Shown: positions 8,622-23,033 of the stretch, one piece after another
Position numbering within the stretch: position 1 is the first letter of the stretch
Layout of the letters: each line of letters begins with the position of its first letter
Source of the DNA: Linyphia triangularis
Lineage: Eukaryota; Arthropoda; Arachnida; Araneae; Linyphiidae
Direction: 5' to 3'
DNA length: 64,000 nucleotides
Assembly (NCBI GenBank): GCA_963978545.1
Contig: OZ021733.1
Location: forward strand, 35,011,424 to 35,075,423
Program-made: the position numbers and the translations under genes
Notes under the pieces: model-generated
The model's input: only the letters and a program-made list of their open reading frames with translations
Databases searched by the model: none
Told to the model about the DNA's origin: nothing

Positions 8622-11505
8622 AAGAAATGTTACAGGCTTTAGAAATCTAGAGGTTGATTGAATATAATTTTTAAATTGTTGGAGAAACTTGGTAATTTAA
8701 ATAAAAAGTAGTCTAATTTACCCTTATCATTTTATTAGTTCAGTAGTTTGAACCTTGAAGTGACCATAGGTTAATATTTAAATGTGTCTCCAGCCCCCTT
8801 TCTTTACACCCTTCTGTTTAGCAATTAATTTTTTACATATATTTAACTAGTTTACATGAAATTTACTTTCGTTGTTGCTTTCATTCAGAAATTTTTTACA
8901 AAACTTTTGTTTCAATGCTCATAAAATGCTCAATCGGTTGTTTTTTTTGGTTTTTTTTTTCCCCCTTTTTTTTTTCTCTTTTTGGTTTTTTTCTTCTTTT
9001 TTTTTCCTATCTTGTACCTAAAAAAGTATTCCTTTTTTGTAAATGAACCTAAATTGTTCTCTAGACTCTAATTGTGGAACTGGCTGATGGTAGAAGTACA
9101 AAAGGGACATGGAAATTTTAGAATCCAGTTTAAGGTTTTGCCATTGTAAAGGTAATTTTATAGGTATTAAAACAATTTTGCTGTTATAATTGGTTCTGTA
9201 ATTTTATTTGTTTGATTTGTATATTAATTGAAAATGACTTTGCTCTTTTATTCAACATAATCAGAGATTTATTTTCGTGGATTCACCTGCACGAATATAA
9301 AAAGTATGACCCTAATGCAATTTTAATTTTTAATTATTTTAAACTGAAAAAGTAGAAAGAAAAATTTTTTGTCTCAAATACAACCTGATTAATCTTATTG
9401 TTTAAATAAGTAGGGTTTTTTTTCACTTGATTTTTGCTTGCCTTCCATCTTATTTATGGGTTCTATTGAATTGATTGAATTTTATGATATATAACTGTTA
9501 AAATATAAAGTAATTTTCAAAAAATCTTGAATTGTTTGTTGTTATCGGTATTCCGTTTATGTTTGGTTATTAATTTATAGTTTTTGAATTTTTTTTCTTG
9601 AAATTGAAAATGATCTTTTTAAAAAGAGGAAATGAATTACTATTTTTTCTCGCTTAAAATTAATGTTTACCACTTTTTTTCTTCCAATATGTGCTAAACT
9701 AGAGATTTTATAATTAACACTATCTAAACTCGAGATTGCTATTAACAAATAATCTAACAAAGAACATTAATTTCAATAAATCTTTAATTTAGAAATTATT
9801 TCCAAAGTCTCATATTACCTTGACTCTTTGCAGTTCATGTATTTTATTTTTATTTTGCCATTAAAATGTTATTCTAATCGTAGTATGGCCTTACTGAATT
9901 CTTGGACCAGAAAATTATACCAACTAAAATTCTATTCTAAGCAAGTCCAAAAGGTAGCAGTTTGGTTTTGCATGTCAAAGGTGCCGGTTTTGAATCTGGG
10001 TATAGCCATAGAAGTTAATTGTGATTAAAAATCCTGGTTCAGCCTTTTGTTTAGTATTAATTAGTCGTTAGTGTGCTTAAAAGTAACTTGAGGAGTGTAC
10101 AAACCAACTAAACCTACACTATGAAAGTTGTGATTGTTGAAACCAATGATTGAAGTGTCATTGCCTTTAATGTAAAATGCTGAAAAACCTTCTTGAGTCC
10201 AAAAATTAGAAAATAATTAGCTCTTTAGCTAAAATATTTATTCAATAAATTAGAATTATTTGATATTCCAAGATTAGTCTTCAAACAAAATGGGTAAACA
10301 AGTTGAAAGTTAAAAAGTATTTTTCAGTTGACTTGTTTGATATTAAATATTCAATATTTAAAGTTTGTAGTGATTTTTTAATGAAAAGTTTCCTAAGTAT
10401 TTTAGATTAAACATCGAGACTGATGAATCTTTTTAAAAAAATTCATATTGCTAAAGAAAAACATGCGAGACATGCTATTTTTTTGCTTTACAAATTTTAT
10501 ACGCCACTTTAAACATTGATTGAGACTTCAAATCTACATCTTAATATCTGATTAATTTTTTTCTTTATTAAAGGTATCCTTTATCTTCTGTTGTAAATGC
10601 TTTTGTTAAGCTTGAAATCAAACAAAAAGCACACATGAATGTATTGCACATTATTTAATAATTTTTTATTTTTTTTAAATTCACTATACTTCTCTTATAT
10701 TGCTGTTTTTATTTTTTAATGCAACTCATATTTTTAAAACGTTATTTATAGTTTTAAACTTCATCTATTAGTTTCTAAATGTCATTCATTGTTTTGGAAC
10801 TCAAATTTAACTGTTCATTTGTATATCTATAGCCTGAAAATACCAATTTCTTTATGTTTGTAGAATAAACGTCTACACACTCTTGAATTTCTGTTTGTTT
10901 CGAAACTGAATAAATGACTTTTTAATAAATTTAGCGAAACCTAGCATTGTATTTAGAAAATAGTGTGAATACATTTTAAGCACATGCTGTGTTATTCAAT
11001 TATTTTGAAAAGAGTTTACATCAACATTGTACCTTTTAAAATGATTCAACATTGTACAAAATATTGTGTGCTGGATCTTATGATTTCTACTTGCCTTCTT
11101 TTAGGAATATTAATTTAAGTGAAGTTTATTTTTCAAATATTTCCAGAGTCAGTACTCACATTGGCTTTTTCTCCTATATTTGTTGTTCTTGTTCCACACA
11201 CAAAAAATCGTATTTGGTATTAATAAAATTGCATTTGTTTAAACTGTAATATCGGTTCTACATTTTTAGAACCTAAACAATTATATTTTTCATTGAATTA
11301 TCTATTTTCCTATTCATAATTGTAAAACTTGATTTCATTGAATTTGCAAATAAAGAAGATATGCACAATAATTACTTGCACACTCATAAATAATTTAATT
11401 TATAAGTCCTTATGGTTATTCTAATAGTTAATTCAGATTTATTATTTTTAAAGAAATTACATTCAAATCTGATTTTATTAATTATTTTTTGTAATTTTAA
11501 AAAAT
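8622..11505 (+). repeat. Unit 4 (B haplotype)
   Basis: Length is 2,884 bp, barcode gTBBBLca. The T/C tract is 8938-9008 (71 bp) and begins TTG before the T run, a feature shared with units 9 and 17. One private base is a11319, where the others have c. Confidence 0.97.
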
Positions 11506-14396
11506 AAGAAATGTTACAGGCTTTAGAAATCTAGAGGTTGATTGAATATAATTTTTAAATTGTTGAAGAAACTTGGTAATTTAAATAAAAAGTAGTCTAA
11601 TTTACCCTTATCATTTTATTAGTTCAGTAGTTTGAACCTTGAAGTGACCATAGGTTAATATTTAAATGTGTCTCCAGCCCCCTTTCTTTACACCCTTCTG
11701 TTTAGCAATTAATTTTTTACATATATTTAACTAGTTTACATGAAATTTACTTTCGTTGTTGCTTTCATTCAGAAATTTTTTACAAAACTTTTGTTTCAAT
11801 GCTCATAAAATGCTCAATCGGTTTTTTTTTTTTTTTTGGTTTTTTTTTCCCCCCCCTTTTTTTTTTCTCTTTTTGGTTTTTTTCTTCTTTTTTTTTCCTA
11901 TCTTGTACCTAAAAAAGTATTCCTTTTTTGTAAATGAACCTAAATTGTTCTCTAGACTCTAATTGTGGAACTGGCTGATGGTAGAAGTACAAAAGGGACA
12001 TGGAAATTTTAGAATCCAGTTTAAGGTTTTGCCATTGTAAAGGTAATTTTATAGGTATTAAAACAATTTTGCTGTTATAATTGGTTCTGTAATTTTATTT
12101 GTTTGATTTGTATATTAATTGAAAATGACTTTGCTCTTTTATTCAACATAATCAGAGATTTATTTTCGTGGATTCACCTGCACGAATATAAAAAGTATGA
12201 CCCTAATGCAATTTTAATTTTTAATTATTTTAAACTGAAAAAGTAGAAAGAAAAATTTTTTGTCTCAAATACAACCTGATTAATCTTATTGTTTAAATAA
12301 GTAGGGTTTTTTTTCACTTGATTTTTGCTTGCCTTCCATCTTATTTATGGGTTCTATTGAATTGATTGAATTTTATGATATATAACTGTTAAAATATAAA
12401 GTAATTTTCAAAAAATCTTGAATTGTTTGTTGTTATCGGTATTCCGTTTATGTTTGGTTATTAATTTATAGTTTTTGAATTTTTTTTCTTGAAATTGAAA
12501 ATGATCTTTTTAAAAAGAGGAAATGAATTACTATTTTTTCTCGCTTAAAATTAATGTTTACCACTTTTTTTCTTCCAATATGTGCTAAACTAGAGATTTT
12601 ATAATTAACACTATCTAAACTCGAGATTGCTATTAACAAATAATCTAACAAAGAACATTAATTTCAATAAATCTTTAATTTAGAAATTATTTCCAAAGTC
12701 TCATATTACCTTGACTCTTTGCAGTTCATGTATTTTATTTTTATTTTGCCATTAAAATGTTATTCTAATCGTAGTATGGCCTTACTGAATTCTTGGACCA
12801 GAAAATTATACAAACTAAAATTCTATTCTAAGCAAGTCCAAAAGGTAGCAGTTTGGTTTTGCATGTCAAAGGTGCCGGTTTTGAATCTGGGTATAGCCAT
12901 AGAAGTTAATTGTGATTAAAAATCCTGGTTCAGCCTTTTGTTTAGTATTAATTAGTCGTTAGTGTGCTTAAAAGTAACTTGAGGAGTGTACAAACCAACT
13001 AAACCTACACTATGAAAGTTGTGATTGTTGAAACCAATGATTGAAGTGTCATTGCCTTTAATGTAAAATGCTGAAAAACCTTCTTGAGTCCAAAAATTAG
13101 AAAATAATTAGCTCTTTAGCTAAAATATTTATTCAATAAATTAGAATTATTTGATATTCCAAGATTAGTCTTCAAACAAAATGGGTAAACAAGTTGAAAG
13201 TTAAAAAGTATTTTTCAGTTGACTTGTTTGATATTAAATATTCAATATTTAAAGTTTGTAGTGATTTTTTAATGAAAAGTTTCCTAAGTATTTTAGATTA
13301 AACATCGAGACTGATGAATCTTTTTAAAAAAATTCATATTGCTAAAGAAAAACATGCGAGACATGCTATTTTTTTGCTTTACAAATTTTATACGCCACTT
13401 TAAACATTGATTGAGACTTCAAATCTACATCTTAATATCTGATTAATTTTTTTCTTTATTAAAGGTATCCTTTATCTTCTGTTGTAAATGCTTTTGTTAA
13501 GCTTGAAATCAAACAAAAAGCACACATGAATGTATTGCACATTATTTAATAATTTTTTATTTTTTTTAAATTCACTATACTTCTCTTATATTGCTGTTTT
13601 TATTTTTTAATGCAACTCATATTTTTAAAACGTTATTTATAGTTTTAAACTTCATCTATTAGTTTCTAAATGTCATTCATTGTTTTGGAACTCAAATTTA
13701 ACTGTTCATTTGTATATCTATAGCCTGAAAATACCAATTTCTGTATGTTTGTAGAATAAACGTCTACACACTCTTGAATTTCTGTTTGTTTCGAAACTGA
13801 ATAAATGACTTTTTAATAAATTTAGCGAAACCTAGCATTGTATTTAGAAAATAGTGTGAATACATTTTAAGCACATGCTGTGTTATTCAATTATTTTGAA
13901 AAGAGTTTACATCAACATTGTACCTTTTAAAATGATTCAACATTGTACAAAATATTGTGTGCTGGATCTTATGATTTCTACTTGCCTTCTTTTAGGAATA
14001 TTAATTTAAGTGAAGTTTATTTTTCAAATATTTCCAGAGTCAGTACTCACATTGGCTTTTTCTCCTATATTTGTTGTTCTTGTTCCACACACAAAAAATC
14101 GTATTTGGTATTAATAAAATTGCATTTGTTTAAACTGTAATATCGGTTCTACATTTTTAGAACCTAAACAATTATATTTTTCATTGAATTATCTATTTTC
14201 CTATTCATACTTGTAAAACTTGATTTCATTGAATTTGCAAATAAAGAAGATATGCACAATAATTACTTGCACACTCATAAATAATTTAATTTATAAGTCC
14301 TTATGGTTATTCTAATAGTTAATTCAGATTTATTATTTTTAAAGAAATTACATTCAAATCTGATTTTATTAATTATTTTTTGTAATTTTAAAAAAT
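11506..14396 (+). repeat. Unit 5 (B haplotype with A-type start; recombinant)
   Basis: Length is 2,891 bp, barcode aTBBBLca. The first marker (offset 61) is the A-type base, but T at offset 298 and everything after is B. The crossover must lie between offsets 61 and 298. It shares a12812 and g13743 with unit 2 only. The T/C tract is 11822-11899 (78 bp). Confidence 0.97.
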
Positions 14397-17266
14397 AAGA
14401 AATGTTACAGGCTTTAGAAATCTAGAGGTTGATTGAATATAATTTTTAAATTGTTGAAGAAACTTGGTAATTTAAATAAAAAGTAGTCTAATTTACCCTT
14501 ATCATTTTATTAGTTCAGTAGTTTGAACCTTGAAGTGACCATAGGTTAATATTTAAATGTGTCTCCAGCCCCCTTTCTTTACACCCTTCTGTTTAGCAAT
14601 TAATTTTTTACATATATTTAACTAGTTTACATGAAATTTACTTTCGTTGTTGCTTTCATTCAGAAATTTTTTACAAAACTTTTGTTTCAATGCCCATAAA
14701 ATGCTCAATCGGTTTTTTTTTTTCCCCCCTTTTTTTTTCTCTTTTTGTTTTTTCTTCTTTTTTTTTCTATCTTGTACCTAAAAAAGTATTCCTTTTTTGT
14801 AAATGAACCTAAATTGTTCTCTAGACTCTAATTGTGGAACTGGCTGATGGTAGAAGTACAAAAGGGACATGGAAATTTTAGAATCCAGTTTAAGGTTTTG
14901 CCATTGTAAAGGTAATTTTATAGGTATTAAAACAATTTTGCTGTTATAATTGATTCTGTAATTTTATTTGTTTGATCTGTATATTAATTGAAAATGACTT
15001 TGCTCTTTTATTCAACATAATCAGAGATGTATTTTCGTGGATTCACCTGCACGAATATAAAAAGTACGACCCTAATGCAATTTTAATTTTTAATTATTTT
15101 AAACTGAAAAAGTAGAAAGAAAAAAAATTTGTCTCAAATACAACCTGATTAATCTTATTGTTTAAATAAGTAGTGTTTTTTTTCACTTGATTTTTGCTTG
15201 CCTTCCATCTTATTTATGGGTTCTATTGAATTGATTGAATTTTATGATATATAACTGTTAAAATATAAAGTAATTTTCAAAAAATCTTGAATTGTTTGTT
15301 GTTATCGGTATTCCGTTTATGTTTGGTTATTAATTTATTGTTTTTGAATTTCTTTTCTTGAAATTGAAAATGATATTTTTAAAAAGAGGAAATGAATTAC
15401 TATTTTTTCTCGCTTAAAATTAATGTTTACCACTTTTTTTCTTCCAATATGTGCTAAACTAGAGATTTTATAATTAACACTATCTAAATTTGAGATTGCT
15501 ATTAACAAATAATCTAACAAAGAACATTAATTTCAATAAATCTTTAATTTAGAAATTTTTTCCAAAGTCTCATATTACCTTGACTCTTTGCAGTTCATGT
15601 ATTTTATTTTTATTTTGCCATTAAAATGTTATTCTAATCGTAGTATGGCCTTACTGAATTCTTGGACCAGAAAATTATACCAACTAAAATTCTATTCTAA
15701 GCAAGTCCAAAAGGTAGCAGTTTGGTTTTGCATGTCAAAGGTGCCGGTTTTGAATCTGGGTATAGCCATAGAAGTTAATTGTGATTAAAAATCCTGGTTC
15801 AGCCTTTTGTTTAGTATTAATTAGTCGTTAGTGTGCTTAAAAGTAACTTGAGGAGTGTACAAACCAACTAAACCTACACTATGAAAGTTGTGATTGTTGA
15901 AACCAATGATTGAAGTGTCATTGCCTTTAATGTAAAATGCTGAAAAACCTTCTTGAGTCCAAAAATTAGAAAATAATTAGCTCTTTAGCTAAAATATTTA
16001 TTCAATAAATTAGAATTATTTGATATTCCAAGATTAGTCTTCAAACAAAATGGGTAAACAAGTTGAAAGTTAAAAAGTATTTTTCAGTTGACTTGTTTGA
16101 TATTAAATATTCAATATTTAAAGTTTGTAGTGATTTTTTAATGAAAAATTTCCTAAGTATTTTAGATTAAACATCGAGACTGATGAATCTTTTTAAAAAA
16201 TTTCATGTTGCTAAAGAAAAACATGCGAGACATGCTATTTTTTTGCTTTACAAATTTTATACGCCACTTTAAACATTGATTGAGACTTCAAATCTACATC
16301 TTAATATCTGATTAATTTTTTTCTTTATTAAAGGTATCCTTTATCTTCTGTTGTAAATGCTTTTGTTAAGCTTGAAATCAAACAAAAAGCACACATGAAT
16401 GTATTGCACATTATTTAATAATTTTTTATTTTTTTTTAAATTCACTATACTTCTCTTATATTGCTGTTTTTATTTTTTAATGCAACTCATATTTTTAAAA
16501 CGTTATTTATAGTTTTAAACTTCATCTATTAGTTTCTAAATGTCATTCATTGTTTTGGAACTCAAATTTAACTGTTCATTTGTATATCTATAGCCTGAAA
16601 ATACCAATTTCTTTATGTTTGTAGAATAAACGTCTACACACTCTTGAATTTCTGTTTGTTTCGAAACTGAATAAATGACTTTTTAATAAATTTAGCGAAA
16701 CCTAGCATTGTATTTAGAAAATAGTGTGAATACATTTTAAGCACATGCTGTGTTATTCAATTATTTTGAAAAGAGTTTACATCATTATTGTACCTTTTAA
16801 AATGATTCAACATTGTACAAAATATTGTGTGCTGGATCTTATGATTTCTACTTGCCTTCTTTTAGGAATATTAATTTAAGGGAAGTTTATTTTTCAAATA
16901 TTTCCAGAGTCAGTACTCACATTGGCTTTTTCTCCTATATTTGTTGTTCTTGTTCCACACACAAAAAATCGTATTTGGTATTAATAAAATTGCATTTGTT
17001 TAAACTGTAATATCGGTTCTACATTTTTAGAACCTAAACAATTATATTTTTCATTGAATTATCTATTTTCCTATTCATACTTGTAAAACTTGATTTCATT
17101 GAATTTGCAAGTAAAGAAGATATGCACAATAATTACTTGCACACTCATAAATAATTTAATTTATAAGTCCTTATGGTTATTCTAATTGTTAATTCAGATT
17201 TATTATTTTTAAAGAAATTACATTCAAATCTGATTTTATTAATTATTTTTTGTAATTTTAAAAAAT
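14397..17266 (+). repeat. Unit 6 (A-long haplotype)
   Basis: Length is 2,870 bp, barcode aCAAALtg. It has one extra T in the long-indel T run near 16431-16438, and the rare g16881 (aagggaag) shared only with units 12 and 15. The T/C tract is 14713-14768 (56 bp). Confidence 0.97.
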
Positions 17267-20149
17267 AAGAAATGTTACAGGCTTTAGAAATCTAGAGGTT
17301 GATTGAATATAATTTTTAAATTGTTGGAGAAACTTGGTAATTTAAATAAAAAGTAGTCTAATTTACCCTTATCATTTTATTAGTTCAGTAGTTTGAACCT
17401 TGAAGTGACCATAGGTTAATATTTAAATGTGTCTCCAGCCCCCTTTCTTTACACCCTTCTGTTTAGCAATTAATTTTTTACATATATTTAACTAGTTTAC
17501 ATGAAATTTACTTTCGTTGTTGCTTTCATTCAGAAATTTTTTACAAAACTTTTGTTTCAATGCTCATAAAATGCTCAATCGGTTTTTTTTTTTGGTTTTT
17601 TTTTTTCCCCTTTTTTTTTCTCTTTTTGGTTTTTTTCTTCTTTTTTTTTCCTATCTTGTACCTAAAAAAGTATTCCTTTTTTGTAAATGAACCTAAATTG
17701 TTCTCTAGACTCTAATTGTGGAACTGGCTGATGGTAGAAGTACAAAAGGGACATGGAAATTTTAGAATCCAGTTTAAGGTTTTGCCATTGTAAAGGTAAT
17801 TTTATAGGTATTAAAACAATTTTGCTGTTATAATTGATTCTGTAATTTTATTTGTTTGATCTGTATATTAATTGAAAATGACTTTGCTCTTTTATTCAAC
17901 ATAATCAGAGATGTATTTTCGTGGATTCACCTGCACGAATATAAAAAGTATGACCCTAATGCAATTTTAATTTTTAATTATTTTAAACTGAAAAAGTAGA
18001 AAGAAAAATTTTTTGTCTCAAATACAACCTGATTAATCTTATTGTTTAAATAAGTAGGGTTTTTTTTCACTTGATTTTTGCTTGCCTTCCATCTTATTTA
18101 TGGGTTCTATTGAATTGATTGAATTTTATGATATATAACTGTTAAAATATAAAGTAATTTTCAAAAAATCTTGAATTGTTTGTTGTTATCGGTATTCCGT
18201 TTATGTTTGGTTATTAATTTATAGTTTTTGAATTTTTTTTCTTGAAATTGAAAATGATCTTTTTAAAAAGAGGAAATGAATTACTATTTTTTCTCGCTTA
18301 AAATTAATGTTTACCACTTTTTTTCTTCCAATATGTGCTAAACTAGAGATTTTATAATTAACACTATCTAAACTCGAGATTGCTATTAACAAATAATCTA
18401 ACAAAGAACATTAATTTCAATAAATCTTTAATTTAGAAATTATTTCCAAAGTCTCATATTACCTTGACTCTTTGCAGTTCATGTATTTTATTTTTATTTT
18501 GCCATTAAAATGTTATTCTAATCGTAGTATGGCCTTACTGAATTCTTGGACCAGAAAATTATACCAACTAAAATTCTATTCTAAGCAAGTCCAAAAGGTA
18601 GCAGTTTGGTTTTGCATGTCAAAGGTGCCGGTTTTGAATCTGGGTATAGCCATAGAAGTTAATTGTGATTAAAAATCCTGGTTCAGCCTTTTGTTTAGTA
18701 TTAATTAGTCGTTAGTGTGCTTAAAAGTAACTTGAGGAGTGTACAAACCAACTAAACCTACACTATGAAAGTTGTGATTGTTGAAACCAATGATTGAAGT
18801 GTCATTGCCTTTAATGTAAAATGCTGAAAAACCTTCTTGAGTCCAAAAATTAGAAAATAATTAGCTCTTTAGCTAAAATATTTATTCAATAAATTAGAAT
18901 TATTTGATATTCCAAGATTAGTCTTCAAACAAAATGGGTAAACAAGTTGAAAGTTAAAAAGTATTTTTCAGTTGACTTGTTTGATATTAAATATTCAATA
19001 TTTAAAGTTTGTAGTGATTTTTTAATGAAAAGTTTCCTAAGTATTTTAGATTAAACATCGAGACTGATGAATCTTTTTAAAAAAATTCATATTGCTAAAG
19101 AAAAACATGCGAGACATGCTATTTTTTTGCTTTACAAATTTTATACGCCACTTTAAACATTGATTGAGACTTCAAATCTACATCTTAATATCTGATTAAT
19201 TTTTTTCTTTATTAAAGGTATCCTTTATCTTCTGTTGTAAATGCTTTTGTTAAGCTTGAAATCAAACAAAAAGCACACATGAATGTATTGCACATTATTT
19301 AATAATTTTTTATTTTTTTTAAATTCACTATACTTCTCTTATATTGCTGTTTTTATTTTTTAATGCAACTCATATTTTTAAAACGTTATTTATAGTTTTA
19401 AACTTCATCTATTAGTTTCTAAATGTCATTCATTGTTTTGGAACTCAAATTTAACTGTTCATTTGTATATCTATAGCCTGAAAATACCAATTTCTTTATG
19501 TTTGTAGAATAAACGTCTACACACTCTTGAATTTCTGTTTGTTTCGAAACTGAATAAATGACTTTTTAATAAATTTAGCGAAACCTAGCATTGTATTTAG
19601 AAAATAGTGTGAATACATTTTAAGCACATGCTGTGTTATTCAATTATTTTGAAAAGAGTTTACATCAACATTGTACCTTTTAAAATGATTCAACATTGTA
19701 CAAAATATTGTGTGCTGGATCTTATGATTTCTACTTGCCTTCTTTTAGGAATATTAATTTAAGTGAAGTTTATTTTTCAAATATTTCCAGAGTCAGTACT
19801 CACATTGGCTTTTCCTCCTATATTTGTTGTTCTTGTTCCACACACAAAAAATCGTATTTGGTATTAATAAAATTGCATTTGTTTAAACTGTAATATCGGT
19901 TCTACATTTTTAGAACCTAAACAATTATATTTTTCATTGAATTATCTATTTTCCTATTCATACTTGTAAAACTTGATTTCATTGAATTTGCAAGTAAAGA
20001 AGATATGCACAATAATTACTTGCACACTCATAAATAATTTAATTTATAAGTCCTTATGGTTATTCTAATTGTTAATTCAGATTTATTATTTTTAAAGAAA
20101 TTACATTCAAATCTGATTTTATTAATTATTTTTTGTAATTTTAAAAAAT
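17267..20149 (+). repeat. Unit 7 (B haplotype with an A-type patch)
   Basis: Length is 2,883 bp, barcode gTABBLcg. B-type at 17564, it then carries A bases at 17837, 17861 and 17913 and returns to B at 17951. That is a small A patch inside a B unit, as in units 8 and 22. A private c19814 changes a TTC to TCC in the 65-codon frame. The T/C tract is 17583-17652 (70 bp). Confidence 0.97.
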
Positions 20150-23033
20150 AAGAAATGTTACAGGCTTTAGAAATCTAGAGGTTGATTGAATATAATTTTT
20201 AAATTGTTGGAGAAACTTGGTAATTTAAATAAAAAGTAGTCTAATTTACCCTTATCATTTTATTAGTTCAGTAGTTTGAACCTTGAAGTGACCATAGGTT
20301 AATATTTAAATGTGTCTCCAGCCCCCTTTCTTTACACCCTTCTGTTTAGCAATTAATTTTTTACATATATTTAACTAGTTTACATGAAATTTACTTTCGT
20401 TGTTGCTTTCATTCAGAAATTTTTTACAAAACTTTTGTTTCAATGCTCATAAAATGCTCAATCGGTTTTTTTTTTTTGGTTTTTTTTTTTCCCCTTTTTT
20501 TTTCTCTTTTTGGTTTTTTTCTTCTTTTTTTTTCCTATCTTGTACCTAAAAAAGTATTCCTTTTTTGTAAATGAACCTAAATTGTTCTCTAGACTCTAAT
20601 TGTGGAACTGGCTGATGGTAGAAGTACAAAAGGGACATGGAAATTTTAGAATCCAGTTTAAGGTTTTGCCATTGTAAAGGTAATTTTATAGGTATTAAAA
20701 CAATTTTGCTGTTATAATTGATTCTGTAATTTTATTTGTTTGATCTGTATATTAATTGAAAATGACTTTGCTCTTTTATTCAACATAATCAGAGATGTAT
20801 TTTCGTGGATTCACCTGCACGAATATAAAAAGTATGACCCTAATGCAATTTTAATTTTTAATTATTTTAAACTGAAAAAGTAGAAAGAAAAATTTTTTGT
20901 CTCAAATACAACCTGATTAATCTTATTGTTTAAATAAGTAGGTTTTTTTTTCACTTGATTTTTGCTTGCCTTCCATCTTATTTATGGGTTCTATTGAATT
21001 GATTGAATTTTATGATATATAACTGTTAAAATATAAAGTAATTTTCAAAAAATCTTGAATTGTTTGTTGTTATCGGTATTCCGTTTATGTTTGGTTATTA
21101 ATTTATAGTTTTTGAATTTTTTTTCTTGAAATTGAAAATGATCTTTTTAAAAAGAGGAAATGAATTACTATTTTTTCTCGCTTAAAATTAATGTTTACAA
21201 CTTTTTTTCTTCCAATATGTGCTAAACTAGAGATTTTATAATTAACACTATCTAAACTCGAGATTGCTATTAACAAATAATCTAACAAAGAACATTAATT
21301 TCAATAAATCTTTAATTTAGAAATTATTTCCAAAGTCTCATATTACCTTGACTCTTTGCAGTTCATGTATTTTATATTTATTTTGCCATTAAAATGTTAT
21401 TCTAATCGTAGTATGGCCTTACTGAATTCTTGGACCAGAAAATTATACCAACTAAAATTCTATTCTAAGCAAGTCCAAAAGGTAGCAGTTTGGTTTTGCA
21501 TGTCAAAGGTGCCGGTTTTGAATCTGGGTATAGCCATAGAAGTTAATTGTGATTAAAAATCCTGGTTCAGCCTTTTGTTTAGTATTAATTAGTCGTTAGT
21601 GTGCTTAAAAGTAACTTGAGGAGTGTACAAACCAACTAAACCTACACTATGAAAGTTGTGATTGTTGAAACCAATGATTGAAGTGTCATTGCCTTTAATG
21701 TAAAATGCTGAAAAACCTTCTTGAGTCCAAAAATTAGAAAATAATTAGCTCTTTAGCTAAAATATTTATTCAATAAATTAGAATTATTTGATATTCCAAG
21801 ATTAGTCTTCAAACAAAATGGGTAAACAAGTTGAAAGTTAAAAAGTATTTTTCAGTTGACTTGTTTGATATTAAATATTCAATATTTAAAGTTTGTAGTG
21901 ATTTTTTAATGAAAAGTTTCCTAAGTATTTTAGATTAAACATCGAGACTGATGAATCTTTTTAAAAAAATTCATATTGCTAAAGAAAAACATGCGAGACA
22001 TGCTATTTTTTTGCTTTACAAATTTTATACGCCACTTTAAACATTGATTGAGACTTCAAATCTACATCTTAATATCTGATTAATTTTTTTCTTTATTAAA
22101 GGTATCCTTTATCTTCTGTTGTAAATGCTTTTGTTAAGCTTGAAATCAAACAAAAAGCACACATGAATGTATTGCACATTATTTAATAATTTTTTATTTT
22201 TTTTAAATTCACTATACTTCTCTTATATTGCTGTTTTTATTTTTTAATGCAACTCATATTTTTAAAACGTTATTTATAGTTTTAAACTTCATCTATTAGT
22301 TTCTAAATGTCATTCATTGTTTTGGAACTCAAATTTAACTGTTCATTTGTATATCTATAGCCTGAAAATACCAATTTCTTTATGTTTGTAGAATAAACGT
22401 CTACACACTCTTGAATTTCTGTTTGTTTCGAAACTGAATAAATGACTTTTTAATAAATTTAGCGAAACCTAGCATTGTATTTGGAAAATAGTGTGAATAC
22501 ATTTTAAGCACATGCTGTGTTATTCAATTATTTTGAAAAGAGTTTACATCATTATTGTACCTTTTAAAATGATTCAACATTGTACAAAATATTGTGTGCT
22601 GGATCTTATGATTTCTACTTGCCTTCTTTTAGGAATATTAATTTAAGTGAAGTTTATTTTTCAAATATTTCCAGAGTCAGTACTCACATTGGCTTTTTCT
22701 CCTATATTTGTTGTTCTTGTTCCACACACAAAAAATCGTATTTGGTATTAATAAAATTGCATTTGTTTAAACTGTAATATCGGTTCTACATTTTTAGAAC
22801 CTAAACAATTATATTTTTCATTGAATTATCTATTTTCCTATTCATACTTGTAAAACTTGATTTCATTGAATTTGCAAGTAAAGAAGATATGCACAATAAT
22901 TACTTGCACACTCATAAATAATTTAATTTATAAGTCCTTATGGTTATTCTAATTGTTAATTCAGATTTATTATTTTTAAAGAAATTACATTCAAATCTGA
23001 TTTTATTAATTATTTTTTGTAATTTTAAAAAAT
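20150..23033 (+). repeat. Unit 8 (B haplotype with an A-type patch)
   Basis: Length is 2,884 bp, barcode gTABBLtg. It shares with unit 22 alone the rare bases a21199 (tttacaac) and a21376 (tttatattta), though the two lie about 40 kb apart. It has a private g22493. It carries the cattattg marker that otherwise occurs only in A-long units, so its 3' third was probably exchanged separately. The T/C tract is 20466-20536 (71 bp). Confidence 0.97.
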
